Source: Pedobacter glucosidilyticus
GTDB taxonomy: Bacteria; Bacteroidota; Bacteroidia; Sphingobacteriales; Sphingobacteriaceae
Direction: 5' to 3'
Assembly: GCF_002483235.1 (NCBI RefSeq)
Contig: NZ_DLHN01000018.1
Coordinates: forward strand, 77,530-141,529
Length of the DNA stretch: 64,000 nt
Numbering within the stretch: position 1 is the first letter of the stretch; each line of letters begins with the position of its first letter. The notes below the pieces were generated by a model, which had not been told where the DNA came from, did not search any database, and was given only the letters and a program-made list of their open reading frames with translations. Positions 1 to 9,764 of the stretch are shown one piece after another. Position numbers and translations under genes: made by a program.

Positions 1-573
1 ATAACCACAAGTACCTGGCATATCTTTATAATAGATATATGGTTTCAGCTTGGTTACACCATTATTATCTGTATACCACATGATTCTGGCACTTCCTCCA
101 TTTCCGTCATCAGCTTTATCACATCCGGTATTACCGTCTCCTATTTTAAAGCCAAAACCTACCTTTCCACCTCTGCTCCAATCAAACTGACTATGAAATT
201 TAACATCGTACTGCAATTCGTACTCGCTACCATCAGAAATATCAATATTTGATATCATACCACCTTCATTAGAAAGTGCATTAGGTTCTAGCTTTACCCG
301 GGCGGTACCAGAAGAATTATATGCTCTGGCTTCATTCCAGCTAGAAACGTTTCCAAAATCTGTATCTGCTTCAGCTTCGGTATAAGCTCCATCAGTGCGA
401 TTGTTCCAATTTACGGTTCTAGTACTGTAAACTGCTCTGGCTTGTGTGGCTTCATTTTGCTCGCCAATAAGTGGTTGCAAATCATTTTCACATGCGGTAA
501 ATAGTCCTGCTATTAAAAGCAAAGACAAAGAAAGCACATTTCTTGGTTGTTGTTTTTGAATCATTTTTCTCAT
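1..573 (-). CDS. Polysaccharide lyase-like lipoprotein (5' part only; continues past left edge)
   Basis: The frame is open from an ATG at 573 to the window edge, giving 191 residues of the N-terminus. It begins with a lipoprotein signal (hydrophobic stretch ending LFTAC), so the product is probably anchored to the outer membrane. The segment around YDVKFHSQFDWSRGGKVGFG, followed by CDKADDGNGGSARIMWY, resembles the beta-jelly-roll core of PL14-like polysaccharide lyases (alginate or glucuronan lyase type). This is recognition by eye; heparin-lyase-like folds look similar. It lies 222 bp downstream of the SusC/SusD pair on the same strand, which fits the degradative enzyme of that locus. The catalytic part is not in the window, so neither substrate nor activity can be called. 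Confidence 0.6.
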   Translation of the reverse strand, partial: MRKMIQKQQPRNVLSLSLLLIAGLFTACENDLQPLIGEQNEATQARAVYSTRTVNWNNRTDGAYTEAEADTDFGNVSSWNEARAYNSSGTARVKLEPNALSNEGGMISNIDISDGSEYELQYDVKFHSQFDWSRGGKVGFGFKIGDGNTGCDKADDGNGGSARIMWYTDNNGVTKLKPYIYYKDMPGTCGY

Positions 574-795
574 TTTTAGGTTATAATTGGTTAATTAATC
601 GCAATAGACAGGCATTTAAATACCTTGAGAGTGTTTATTTAGATTAATCATCATAAGTCTAAATCTGATATGATTATGAGGAGTGTATCTTCACTTTATG
701 CAAACAGATTTAAAATTGGTTTAACAAGCTGTTGATAGTAAAGAGTATTATAAATGCTTAAACACACATAGCGTAGATACTTTTTTTAAAATTAT

Positions 796-2388
796 TTACC
801 ATCCGGTATTTTGTCTCATCAAGCTATTTAATGATAATTCTTGTGTTGGAATTGGAAAAAACAAATCTCGGTTACTAAAATTTTGATATGGTCTTAAAGT
901 AGCAACCCTACCAGAATAGCCTAAATTTGTATTTGAACCTGATGGTGCTGTTGTAGTAATTTGTGTAAGCATTTGTTGTATTGTGGTGGTAAGCAAATTC
1001 CACCTTAATAAATCTAATTTACGATGCCCTTCAAAAGCTAACTCTCTTGCTCTTTCATCTTTTATCCAGTTAAAAAATGATTCTTTGGATAAGTTGGGAG
1101 GTAAATCTGCTATACTATTTTGCTCAGCAGGTAACTGATAAGCCCGCCGTCTAACCCAATTTATAGCCTCATAGGCCTGCGGGGTAGCTCCATTTATTTC
1201 ATTTTCGGCTTCGGCAAACATCAATAATACATCAGCATATCTTAACAATGGCCAATTGGTGCCTCCAAAGTTTTTATTATACTCTTTGGTTTGATATTCT
1301 CTGCGCCATTTAGCTACATAACGGCCCCATCTGTAATTGGATGGATATTGTACTGCTGGATTATTTCTATCAAAATTTGGATAATAAAATGGTGCAATAT
1401 TCCAATCCCTTCTTACATCGCCTTGCTCATACAAACTAAATAATACGCCTGTGGCGGTATAATTACCTTGCATAAAACCTGTTTTATCATCGTTGTTTCT
1501 GATACCAATAGTAGAACCAAAACGCTCTCCTTCATTTCTTTGCAAGCCATTATCATGTTGGAATTCTACTTCCCAGATAGATTCTTTAATATCATAAATA
1601 TCTGCACTGTGGTTGATAAAAATCTGCTTATAATCTGGATTAAGGCTATGTATACCAGATTGAATTACTTTTAATGCCCAATCTTTTGCATTTTGATAAT
1701 AAAAAGCATCTCGTAAACGCCCGGCTGCATGCAAACAAACCCTGGCTAAAATACCTGCAACAGCAGTTTTGGATACTCTGCCCGCATGGTTAAAAGTTGT
1801 AATTTCATCAACCAGCTCATAAGAAGCAGTCATATCTTTAATTACCGCATCATAAACTTGTTTAGCTGGTGTTCTGGCTATATAAATTTGGTTTAATGAA
1901 TTTGTTGAGGATAATTTTAAAGGAACATCACCCCAATAAGACACTAAAATAAAATGATAAAAAGCTCTTAAAAATAAGGCCTCGCCTCTTATTTTATTTT
2001 TGATATCTGGTGTTACCAGGGCTTTATCAATATTTTCCAGTAATAAATTAGCTCTTTGTATTCCAGAATAAAGAGTTGTCCAGCTTGTAAAAAACCTATC
2101 GTAAGAAGCACTTGCATTATAGGCATCGGCAGCAGATTCTGTATTGGCACCTCTTCTTACCATCTCATCATTAGATGATGGTGCTTCTAAGGATAAAAAT
2201 CTGGAATATGTACCATCTGTAGTACTCCCCAGTTCTGAATAAACAGCCATTAATGCAGCTGTTAATTCTTCTTCGTTATTGTAAAAATTGTCTGGTGTTA
2301 CAAAATTAATAGGTTTTGTATCCAGATAATTCTCGCAAGAACTATGTATCATTAAAAATAAAAACGCTATGGCTGTTAGAATTTTCAT
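796..2388 (-). CDS. SusD/RagB family outer-membrane glycan-binding lipoprotein
   Basis: 530 aa. The signal ends in a lipobox (IHSSC, Cys near residue 18), and the mature start ENYLDTKP is typical of SusD proteins. The TPR-like helical N-terminal region includes EALFLRAFYHFILVSYWGDVP, and the C-terminal RagB/SusD block contains LRYADVLLMFAEAENEING and FEGHRKLDLLRW. Family role: surface lid that binds an oligosaccharide and passes it to the SusC porin. The stop of SusC is directly upstream (1 bp between the genes), so the two are co-transcribed. The nearby lyase-like lipoprotein and FecR suggest a polyuronate-type substrate, which is inference only. Confidence 0.93.
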   Translation of the reverse strand: MKILTAIAFLFLMIHSSCENYLDTKPINFVTPDNFYNNEEELTAALMAVYSELGSTTDGTYSRFLSLEAPSSNDEMVRRGANTESAADAYNASASYDRFFTSWTTLYSGIQRANLLLENIDKALVTPDIKNKIRGEALFLRAFYHFILVSYWGDVPLKLSSTNSLNQIYIARTPAKQVYDAVIKDMTASYELVDEITTFNHAGRVSKTAVAGILARVCLHAAGRLRDAFYYQNAKDWALKVIQSGIHSLNPDYKQIFINHSADIYDIKESIWEVEFQHDNGLQRNEGERFGSTIGIRNNDDKTGFMQGNYTATGVLFSLYEQGDVRRDWNIAPFYYPNFDRNNPAVQYPSNYRWGRYVAKWRREYQTKEYNKNFGGTNWPLLRYADVLLMFAEAENEINGATPQAYEAINWVRRRAYQLPAEQNSIADLPPNLSKESFFNWIKDERARELAFEGHRKLDLLRWNLLTTTIQQMLTQITTTAPSGSNTNLGYSGRVATLRPYQNFSNRDLFFPIPTQELSLNSLMRQNTGW

Positions 2389-2389
2389 A

Positions 2390-5300
2390 TCAAAAAGAAA
2401 TATCTAAACCTAAAGTTACCACCTTTGCTCTTGGATATGCAGAATAATCCAAGCCTGGAGTTAGAGCAGAATCAAATACTGAAACTTCTGGATCATTACC
2501 TGAATATTTTGTTATTGTAACAAGGTTTTGAGCAGCTAAATAAACTCTACAATTGGCTATTGCTAAACGTTGTAAAAATTTATTTTCTACTTTATAACCT
2601 AAATTTATGGTTTTTAATCTAATAAAGGAACCATCTTCTATAACTCTTGATGAATAAACAGATGGGCCCCATCCTCTTGTTCTAAAATATTCATTTGATG
2701 GATTTTCTGGTGTCCAACGGTTCTGGTAGCTTGCAAATTGGTTGGCACCCAATGTAGTTGTACCACCTTCCATTAAATAGCGGTTTACATTCATTACCTC
2801 ATTACCATAAACAAACTGCATAAAAATATGTAAATCAAAATTTTTATAGTTGATATTATTGGCTAAGCCACCAAAAAACTTAGGGTTTGGATTTCCAATT
2901 TCTGTTCTGTCTTGTATATCAATTACTTTATCATCATTGATATCTTTATACTTAATGTCTCCAGGCTGTATACTTTGTCCTGGATTACCATAATTTGGAA
3001 TACCTGCTTTTAATAAATAAGCTCCGTTAGCAGTTCTATCAAAATCATCAAACTGGTAAACACCATCCCAAATATATCCATAAAACATGGCTACGGGACG
3101 GCCAATTTTGGCTATATAAGCTGGATTTTGTGCATAATCGTTTCCAGAGTTCCATCTTACTGTACTTAATAGTTCTTTTTGATTTTGGGCCAAACCAACC
3201 AGCTTAGTTCTACTAAAAGATATATTAAATGAGGTACTCCATTTAAATCTATCTTTTCTGATATTGAAAGATTGTAAAGTAAGTTCTAAACCTTTGTTCT
3301 CTACCGCACCTATATTTTGAAAAACATTACTAAAACCGCTGGATGTGGGTAATTGTGCATTTAGCAATAAATCGTTTGTTTTCTTCTTATAAATATCGGC
3401 GGCTAAGGTAAAACGCTGATTAAGAAAACCTATATCTAGGCCTAAATCCAATTCGGCGGTACTCTCCCATTTTAAATCAGGGTTACTTAAATTAGAAACA
3501 TAAGCCCCACTGATAAAAGTTCCGCCCGGTATATAAGAATTGTTACCTCCTTGGGTAATGGCGCCGTAATAAGCATACTCGCTAATTCTATTGTTTCCGG
3601 TTAAACCATAGCTTAATCTTAATTTTGTTTCAGAAACAAAATGAAGCCCCTGCATAAATTTTTCTTGTGCTATATTCCACGCAAAAGAACCTGATGGGAA
3701 ATAACCCCATTGGTTATCTCCGGTAAATTTTGATGAGCCATCAGCCCTAAAACTACCTGTAAACAAATACTTTGATTTATAATTATAGTTTACCCTTCCT
3801 AATAAAGAAAGTAACCTGTTTTCTGCATTTTCTGATGCAATGGCCACTGGTACACCTTGGGCTAAACCTCCAATCCCTAAAGCTTCATTTGGTATTCTGA
3901 TAGCGCCCGAACCATAATAAGAAAATTTATTCTCCTGTACTGTAAAACCAGAAAGTACAGTAAAAAAATGCTTCTTATTTATTGATTTTTGGTAAGTAAG
4001 TGTATTCTCATTAATCAAATTACTAAGCTCTGTAAAAGTAACAGAACCATTTACACCACGCTGACCCAACGGGCTTGAGCTGTTTCCTTGCCTGGTTTTT
4101 GAGTTATTAAATTCATCGTTCCTTAATTTACTTAAGTTTAAGCCTGCTGTCATTCTTAATTTCAAAGAGGAACTGATGTCATAAGTACCATAAACATTGG
4201 AAGTTAGGAGGTTATTAACCCTATCTCTTAGTTCGTTGGTTGCGGTAAGCACCGGATTCCATTGGTAATTGGTGGCAGATACAACTGCTGGGTCTTGTGC
4301 ATTATTTAAAAGCTCATCTATAGAGAAATTACCCGCAATTGGCCTGTACTGCCAGGTATTGATTAAAACATTAAGAAATGTATTTCTGCTTCCGGTAAAA
4401 ATGGTGCCATAACTTTTCAAACCACTCATATTAGCATTTACACCAACTTTCAAGCGTTTATTTAAACTTTGTTCTATAACTAATCTGGCTTGATAACGCT
4501 TAAAGCCCGAAGCTATTACAGTTCCTTTTTGGTCAAATAACGAAGTTGAAAAAGCATAACTATTATCTTTATTCCCCCCTCTTACAGCAAAATAAGAACT
4601 AGACATGGGTGCTTCTCTAAAAAGTTCATCTTGCCAATTGACGCCCTTCTCATCTCTATAACTTTCTAATGTTTTACCATTTTGCAGGTAAATACTTGTG
4701 GCTGTGGCAGAATCTAATTCCAGTTGGTATTTAACAAATTCATAGGGCTTCATAAGTTCTATTTGCGAGGTATTTCCCTGCAAACCATAGTAATTATTAA
4801 AGTTAAAAACAGATTTTCCTTTTACTCCTTTTTTAGTACTTATGATAACAACTCCATTAGCGCCTCTGGCACCATAAATTGCTGTTGATGAAGCATCTTT
4901 TAAAACTTCTATAGAAGCAATATCATCCGGATGGATGGCGTTGATGTTGTAATCTTCTATAGGAAAACCATCAATAACATAAAGTGGCGAATTATCTTGT
5001 GTCACAGAGTTTCCTCCTCTTACAATGATGGTGGGTACAGCACCTGGTTGACCATCTGGTGAGGTAACTTGTACGCCGGCAACACGTCCGGCAAAAGCAT
5101 CATCAAAAGATTTTACTGGTGCCTTAGTAAGGTCTTTCATATTAACCTCCCCAACCGAGCCTGTTAAATCTCTTTTATTTACCTCACCGTAACCAACAAT
5201 AATAATTTCTTCTAGTATTTTAAGGTCTGGTTTTAATTGTACATCTATATTAAAATTATCTTGAATGATGAATTCTTGCTTTTGATAGCCAAGCGCTTCA

Positions 5301-5833
5301 AAACTCAAAATCTGGTCTCTTGTATCTGCTAAAACAAGTTTGTATTTCCCTTCTTGGTCTGTTAAAGTATTGATGTTTTTACTTTTGATACTGATTCTGA
5401 CCCCCGGAAATACAACTCCTTTTTCATCTGTTACTGCTCCATAAACCACTATCAACTCTTGGTTGCTTGGTTCTTTTTCCTTAAGGATGATGTTTTGTTT
5501 TACTATGGTGTAAGTTAGAGGCTGATTTCTAAAAACCAAATCCAATACCTCTCCAATCTCAGCATTTTTGATTTTAATATCTACCAGTCTGCTTTTTTCA
5601 AGAATTATGGTATTAAAGGTAAAACGATAAGGAGTTTGCTGCTCTATAAGTTGAAATATAGTTTCTAAAGAGGCTTTTTTTTCTGACAAAGAGATCTTTT
5701 GGGCATAATTTTTTGTTGTTGCTAACAAAAAGAAAAATACCATCAGGATAAGCCTCCAGAAGTTGGAGCTTATTAAAATTTTAAACAAGCCATAAAGTTG
5801 ACTAAAGCGGTCGCCATCTCTAAAGTAATTCAC
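2390..5833 (-). CDS. SusC/RagA TonB-dependent outer-membrane transporter with STN domain
   Basis: 1147 aa. Domains in order: a long signal region, an STN domain (about residues 48-118, ASLETIFQLIEQQTPYRFTF), a carboxypeptidase-D regulatory-like domain (about 128-205), a plug with VIDGFPIEDY and SIEVLKDASSTAIYGARGANG, then a beta-barrel. The STN domain is the part that contacts FecR-type anti-sigma factors, matching the FecR gene 56 bp upstream. The start is unusual: the frame offers GTG at 5833, and the first in-frame ATG (5743) would leave a signal peptide with no basic n-region. I therefore prefer the GTG. Imports oligosaccharides together with the adjacent SusD. Confidence 0.93.
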   Translation of the reverse strand: MNYFRDGDRFSQLYGLFKILISSNFWRLILMVFFFLLATTKNYAQKISLSEKKASLETIFQLIEQQTPYRFTFNTIILEKSRLVDIKIKNAEIGEVLDLVFRNQPLTYTIVKQNIILKEKEPSNQELIVVYGAVTDEKGVVFPGVRISIKSKNINTLTDQEGKYKLVLADTRDQILSFEALGYQKQEFIIQDNFNIDVQLKPDLKILEEIIIVGYGEVNKRDLTGSVGEVNMKDLTKAPVKSFDDAFAGRVAGVQVTSPDGQPGAVPTIIVRGGNSVTQDNSPLYVIDGFPIEDYNINAIHPDDIASIEVLKDASSTAIYGARGANGVVIISTKKGVKGKSVFNFNNYYGLQGNTSQIELMKPYEFVKYQLELDSATATSIYLQNGKTLESYRDEKGVNWQDELFREAPMSSSYFAVRGGNKDNSYAFSTSLFDQKGTVIASGFKRYQARLVIEQSLNKRLKVGVNANMSGLKSYGTIFTGSRNTFLNVLINTWQYRPIAGNFSIDELLNNAQDPAVVSATNYQWNPVLTATNELRDRVNNLLTSNVYGTYDISSSLKLRMTAGLNLSKLRNDEFNNSKTRQGNSSSPLGQRGVNGSVTFTELSNLINENTLTYQKSINKKHFFTVLSGFTVQENKFSYYGSGAIRIPNEALGIGGLAQGVPVAIASENAENRLLSLLGRVNYNYKSKYLFTGSFRADGSSKFTGDNQWGYFPSGSFAWNIAQEKFMQGLHFVSETKLRLSYGLTGNNRISEYAYYGAITQGGNNSYIPGGTFISGAYVSNLSNPDLKWESTAELDLGLDIGFLNQRFTLAADIYKKKTNDLLLNAQLPTSSGFSNVFQNIGAVENKGLELTLQSFNIRKDRFKWSTSFNISFSRTKLVGLAQNQKELLSTVRWNSGNDYAQNPAYIAKIGRPVAMFYGYIWDGVYQFDDFDRTANGAYLLKAGIPNYGNPGQSIQPGDIKYKDINDDKVIDIQDRTEIGNPNPKFFGGLANNINYKNFDLHIFMQFVYGNEVMNVNRYLMEGGTTTLGANQFASYQNRWTPENPSNEYFRTRGWGPSVYSSRVIEDGSFIRLKTINLGYKVENKFLQRLAIANCRVYLAAQNLVTITKYSGNDPEVSVFDSALTPGLDYSAYPRAKVVTLGLDISF

Positions 5834-5889
5834 GAAATAAGACCTTTTATGTAAATTGGTTAATAGTAATTGTACTACAGCAAGATACG

Positions 5890-7038
5890 CTATTTTACAA
5901 TAACTTTCCTACCTTCTACCTTAAATTTTATGGTTCCAGTGAGCTCAAGTGTTTTTAATACTTCTGAAAGATTTTCCTCTCTTGAAATTGTTCCTACAAA
6001 CTCTTTTTTATCCATATTACCTTCATAAACAACTTCTACATCATACCATCTTGCTATCTTACTCATGATGGTTGTAATATGTTCTTTATTGAAAATGAAT
6101 AAACCGTTTTTCCAAGCTAAAGCCTCTTTGATATTAGCCTTGCTAACTGTTAAATTTTCTGATTTAGCGGAGAGACTCGATTGCTCTCCTGGACTAAGAA
6201 TAAAACTTTTTTGTAATGGATTGCTAACTTTTACAGCCCCCTCAACTAAAGTTGTTTTAAAATCTTCGTTATGGTATGCTTGTATATTAAAATGAGTTCC
6301 TAAAACTTCTACATCCATTTTATTTGCAGCAGAAGCATCTTTAACCAAAACTTTAAAGGGTTTGCTTTTATCCTTAGCTACTTCAAAATAAGCTTCACCA
6401 CTTAGTTCAACAACTCTTTTATCATCATTAAAAACAGTAGGAAAGCGTATAGACGAAGCTGCATTTAACCAAACTTTAGTTCCATCTTCTAACTCAACCT
6501 GATATTGCCCTCCTTTTGGAGTATAAATTACATTATATACAGTTTCGCCACGATTTTCATTGCCTTTGTAACTCAGTAAATTAGCTTTTTTATTAATGCT
6601 AGCATTACCATCGTATTTAATAAAACCATCTTTGGTTTTACTTAAAGCTATTTCAGAACCATCAGAAAGTTTTAAAACTGCTGTATTTTTACCGGGTCTT
6701 ATTTCACCTTGATTCAATTTATTTTCTACAATCTTATTTTTACTTGTATCGGTATCTTTAAGTTGGAAATAAAAAAGTAAAGAAAAAACAGCTAATAAAA
6801 TAGAGGCTGCTGCTAGCCATATAACATTTTTAGACTTTGGTTTTTGATTGATCTGACTTGAAATTTGGTTAAAAATATCAGCCTGGATATTTTCTTTGGA
6901 ACCCATTTTCTGATTGTCCCAAGGGTAATCAACCAATTCAAACTCGTCTTTATATGCTAAAAAATCACGTATTTCTTCATCAGTAAGTTTTCCTTCCTGA
7001 TATTTTTCATAAAGATTGATGTACTCCTCTTGTGTCAT
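5890..7038 (-). CDS. FecR-family anti-sigma factor (no adjacent sigma gene)
   Basis: 382 aa. An N-terminal cytoplasmic region with EEYINLYEKYQEGKLTDEEI is followed by one membrane helix (about residues 73-92, WLAAASILLAVFSLLFYF). The periplasmic FecR domain contains TPKGGQYQVELEDGTKVWLN and GEAYFEVAKD, and a C-terminal DUF4974/STN-like domain ends the protein. Family role: holds an ECF sigma factor until the cognate SusC reports substrate. It precedes the SusC gene by 56 bp on the same strand. In this family an ECF sigma gene usually sits immediately upstream, but here the next gene upstream is a DEAD-box helicase, so the partner sigma must be elsewhere or lost. Confidence 0.92.
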   Translation of the reverse strand: MTQEEYINLYEKYQEGKLTDEEIRDFLAYKDEFELVDYPWDNQKMGSKENIQADIFNQISSQINQKPKSKNVIWLAAASILLAVFSLLFYFQLKDTDTSKNKIVENKLNQGEIRPGKNTAVLKLSDGSEIALSKTKDGFIKYDGNASINKKANLLSYKGNENRGETVYNVIYTPKGGQYQVELEDGTKVWLNAASSIRFPTVFNDDKRVVELSGEAYFEVAKDKSKPFKVLVKDASAANKMDVEVLGTHFNIQAYHNEDFKTTLVEGAVKVSNPLQKSFILSPGEQSSLSAKSENLTVSKANIKEALAWKNGLFIFNKEHITTIMSKIARWYDVEVVYEGNMDKKEFVGTISREENLSEVLKTLELTGTIKFKVEGRKVIVK

Positions 7039-7098
7039 TTAATTGATTAGAGCTAAAAATATTGGCTAACACACATACTTTTAGTAAATATGTGGCAT

Positions 7099-7106
7099 CA
7101 AATATA
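7099..7106 (-). promoter_or_regulatory. Candidate -7 element for the fecR-susCD transcript
   Basis: On the minus strand this reads TATATTTG, an exact fit to the Bacteroidota TAnnTTTG element, about 60 bp upstream of the FecR start. I do not see a good -33 TTG at the expected distance, so the call is tentative. Confidence 0.35.
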
Positions 7107-7117
7107 TTCATATTTAT

Positions 7118-8428
7118 TTACTCATCTATCCCCATCTTATAGCGCTTGCCTTTAATTTTTTCTTGGATAACTTTTTTTAAGACTTCTTTTGCTTTTTCTC
7201 TTTTTACAGCTACATAAGACATCTGGTCATAAACAGCTATTAAGCCTACCTCGTCTTTAGATAAACCACCTTTTTTATGCAATAAACCTGCAATATCTAT
7301 CTTACTTAACTTATCTTTTTTTCCTCCTGCGATATAAAATGTAAGCCATTCTGTAGCTTTTAAGGTAATCTCATGTGTTTCTACTATGGCATCAGTAAAC
7401 TCGTATTCTTTTAAGTAAGGCGGAATAGTTTCTTCTTCTGATAGCAATAAATAAGCTTTACCACTGGCTTTCATTCTTGCTGTTCTGCCGTTTCTATGCA
7501 CAAAAGCATCAAGTGTATGCGGAATTTGGTAATGAATAACTGTTTCTATTTCAGGGATATCTAACCCTCTGGAAGCTAAATCTGTAGTAACTAAAATATG
7601 ATAAGTACCATTTCTGAATTTAAAAAGTGCTTTTTCTCTGTCTTGCTGTACTAAACCTCCGTGGTAAACACCATTTACAATGCCTCGCTCTGCCAACATT
7701 AAAGTAATGCGTTCTACAGCATCTCTATGATTACAAAAAACTAAACTTTGGCCTTCTTTGCTTCTATAAAGAACATCCATTAAGATATTAAACTTCTCTT
7801 TTGATTTTGATTGTAAGATAACTGTTTTAATATCAGGTATAGCCTCTGTATCATTTAAAAAATTAAGTGTTTTTAATTGTTGAAGCTCTAAAAATGCTGG
7901 AAAATCTGCTAACTGAGTAGCAGAAGTAAGCACTTTTTGTTCTAATTTAAATAATGATGAAACAATTTCTGCCATATCATCTTCAAAACCCAACTCTAAT
8001 GATTTATCAAATTCATCTAAAACCAAAGTTTTAACAGATGAAACATCAAAATTACCTGCTCTAATATGGTAGGCTAATCTGCCTGGAGTAGCTACTATAA
8101 TTGCAGGAACAGCTGATAAAGAGCCTCTTTCTACTTTCGTAGAATGCCCACCATAACAACATGTTATCTTATATCCTGATTGTAATTGCCTAAAAACTTG
8201 GTCTATCTGCATCGCCAATTCTCTGGAAGGAACCACCACAATAGCTTGTACACCTTTTATTTGATGATTTAATTTTTCTACTATAGGTAGTAGAAATGCT
8301 AATGTTTTACCAGAACCTGTTGGAGACAGCACCATCACATCATTTTTTTGTGCAATAGCCTCTAAAGCTGCATTTTGCATCTCATTTAGCGTTGTGATTT
8401 GTAATTTTTGAAGGAGCTTTTCTAGCAT
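7118..8428 (-). CDS. DEAD-box ATP-dependent RNA helicase, DbpA-like
   Basis: 436 aa. RecA domain 1 carries motif I SPTGSGKT, PSRELAMQ, TPGRL, a motif II that reads DEFD instead of DEAD, and SAT. Domain 2 carries LVTTDLASRGLDIP and HRNGRTAR. The C-terminal ~70 residues (KIDIAGLLHKKGGLSKDEVG) match the DbpA-type RNA-binding domain, suggesting a role in rRNA or ribosome maturation. Motif II with Phe in place of Ala is a mild departure; the catalytic Asp-Glu pair is intact. It shares no obvious function with the PUL downstream and is read in the same direction, so some read-through into fecR is possible. Confidence 0.9.
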   Translation of the reverse strand: MLEKLLQKLQITTLNEMQNAALEAIAQKNDVMVLSPTGSGKTLAFLLPIVEKLNHQIKGVQAIVVVPSRELAMQIDQVFRQLQSGYKITCCYGGHSTKVERGSLSAVPAIIVATPGRLAYHIRAGNFDVSSVKTLVLDEFDKSLELGFEDDMAEIVSSLFKLEQKVLTSATQLADFPAFLELQQLKTLNFLNDTEAIPDIKTVILQSKSKEKFNILMDVLYRSKEGQSLVFCNHRDAVERITLMLAERGIVNGVYHGGLVQQDREKALFKFRNGTYHILVTTDLASRGLDIPEIETVIHYQIPHTLDAFVHRNGRTARMKASGKAYLLLSEEETIPPYLKEYEFTDAIVETHEITLKATEWLTFYIAGGKKDKLSKIDIAGLLHKKGGLSKDEVGLIAVYDQMSYVAVKREKAKEVLKKVIQEKIKGKRYKMGIDE

Positions 8429-8478
8429 ATCAAGTTTTTAGGTTGCAAATATCTTTTAAATTTATCTGTTTACAGCAA

Positions 8479-8507
8479 TTTGATAAAGAAAAAGCATAGT
8501 ATCTTTA
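8479..8507 (+). promoter_or_regulatory. Candidate promoter for the TrmH-family gene
   Basis: TTTG at 8479-8482 and TATCTTTA (one mismatch to TAnnTTTG) at 8500-8507 are separated by 17 bp. The predicted start of transcription falls almost on the ATG at 8512, so if this is real the message is nearly leaderless. Confidence 0.3.
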
Positions 8508-8511
8508 GGGC

Positions 8512-9042
8512 ATGAGAAAACTTAAGCTTGATGAACTTAACAGACCATCAATCGAAGAATTTAAACAACAAGAAAAACTACCCATTATTGTGGTTTTAGA
8601 TAATGTAAGAAGCTTGCACAACGTAGGTTCTGCTTTTAGAACAGCAGATGGTTTTGCTGTTGAAGCTTTATATTTATGTGGTATTACAGCCCAACCACCA
8701 CACCGCGAAATAGAAAAAACCGCCTTAGGCGCAACGCAATCTATTCCATGGAAATATTTTGATCATGTTGCTGGTGCTGTTGAAGAATTAAAAGCACAGT
8801 CTTATCAAATTGTAGCTATTGAACAAGCAGAAAACAGCATTTCTTTATTAGATTATCAACCAGAAAATAATCAGAAATTTGCTTTATTCTTTGGAAACGA
8901 GGTAAATGGCGTAAGTGATGAGGTAATGAAAGAAGTAGATACTTGTTTAGAAATCCCTCAATTTGGCACTAAACATTCTTTCAATATCGTTATCAGTACG
9001 GGTATTGTACTTTGGGATTTTTTTAGTAAACTCCATAAATAA
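8512..9042 (+). CDS. TrmH/SpoU-family (SPOUT) RNA 2'-O-methyltransferase
   Basis: 176 aa, the size of a minimal SPOUT enzyme without an extra RNA-binding domain. Motif 1 is VVLDNVRSLHNVGSAFRTAD, motif 2 is LFFGNEVNGVSDE, and motif 3 is IPQFGTKHSFNIVISTGIVLWD; together these form the trefoil knot that binds S-adenosylmethionine. The family methylates ribose 2'-OH groups in tRNA or rRNA; the specific target cannot be read from sequence. It is transcribed divergently from the helicase (83 bp between the starts) and is followed after 9 bp by a lipoprotein gene, so the two may share a transcript. Confidence 0.92.
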   Translation: MRKLKLDELNRPSIEEFKQQEKLPIIVVLDNVRSLHNVGSAFRTADGFAVEALYLCGITAQPPHREIEKTALGATQSIPWKYFDHVAGAVEELKAQSYQIVAIEQAENSISLLDYQPENNQKFALFFGNEVNGVSDEVMKEVDTCLEIPQFGTKHSFNIVISTGIVLWDFFSKLHK

Positions 9043-9051
9043 CCAAATACT

Positions 9052-9699
9052 ATGAAACATATTTTTAAACTTTTCATCTTCACACTCTTACTAGCTTCGT
9101 GTAGTTCTGATGATGGTGCTATCACTGGTGGTACTGCACAGGTAAATATTATAAACGTTTTAGAGGGCTCTGCAAAGCAAGATATTTATTTCGATGATAT
9201 AAAATCTCCCATTATACCTTTAGGATATTTAGAAAGTACGGGGTATAGCGCTTTACCTGCTGGTAATCGCAAAATAGAGTTTAAAAATATAGGTACTTCT
9301 TTGGTAAGCTCATCTTCCTCTTTAAACATTAATGCAAATAGGTATTATACTTTTTTCTTTACAGGAGGGACTCAAAATACAGCTTTACAGGTTGAGGATA
9401 ATCGTACACCATCTGCATTAAACAATGCCAGAGTAAGATTTATACATTTTAGCTATGCCAACCAAAACTCAAGTATTACCATCAGAAACAATAATGATGT
9501 TGCTTTAATTAGCAATTTAAGTTTTAAAACAGCATCTAATTATATTGAGGTAGAACCTGGCTCAACCTTAAATATATTTGTTTCTGGGGTTACAAATCCT
9601 ATTTTAACCACCAATTATAACTTTTTAGCTAATAAAAACTATACTTTATTTGTATCAGGTAGCACAACTCCAACATTTACGGTATTATCTAACAATTAG
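9052..9699 (+). CDS. DUF4397-type lipoprotein
   Basis: 215 aa. The signal peptide ends in LLLASC (lipobox; Cys near residue 17) and is followed by SSDDG, so the product is a lipoprotein. Two beta-rich repeats follow, around QVNIINVLEGSAKQDIYFDD and RVRFIHFSYANQNSSITIRN, each with a later YTFFFTGG / YTLFVSGS segment. This matches the DUF4397 pattern. Function is unknown. It is encoded 9 bp after the methyltransferase and converges on the GH20 gene. Confidence 0.75.
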   Translation: MKHIFKLFIFTLLLASCSSDDGAITGGTAQVNIINVLEGSAKQDIYFDDIKSPIIPLGYLESTGYSALPAGNRKIEFKNIGTSLVSSSSSLNINANRYYTFFFTGGTQNTALQVEDNRTPSALNNARVRFIHFSYANQNSSITIRNNNDVALISNLSFKTASNYIEVEPGSTLNIFVSGVTNPILTTNYNFLANKNYTLFVSGSTTPTFTVLSNN

Positions 9700-9764
9700 T
9701 TAAAATTTGTTTATATGCTATTTTATAGGTGCTTTTGAAAAAGACAAGGTCAACATCAAGCTTA

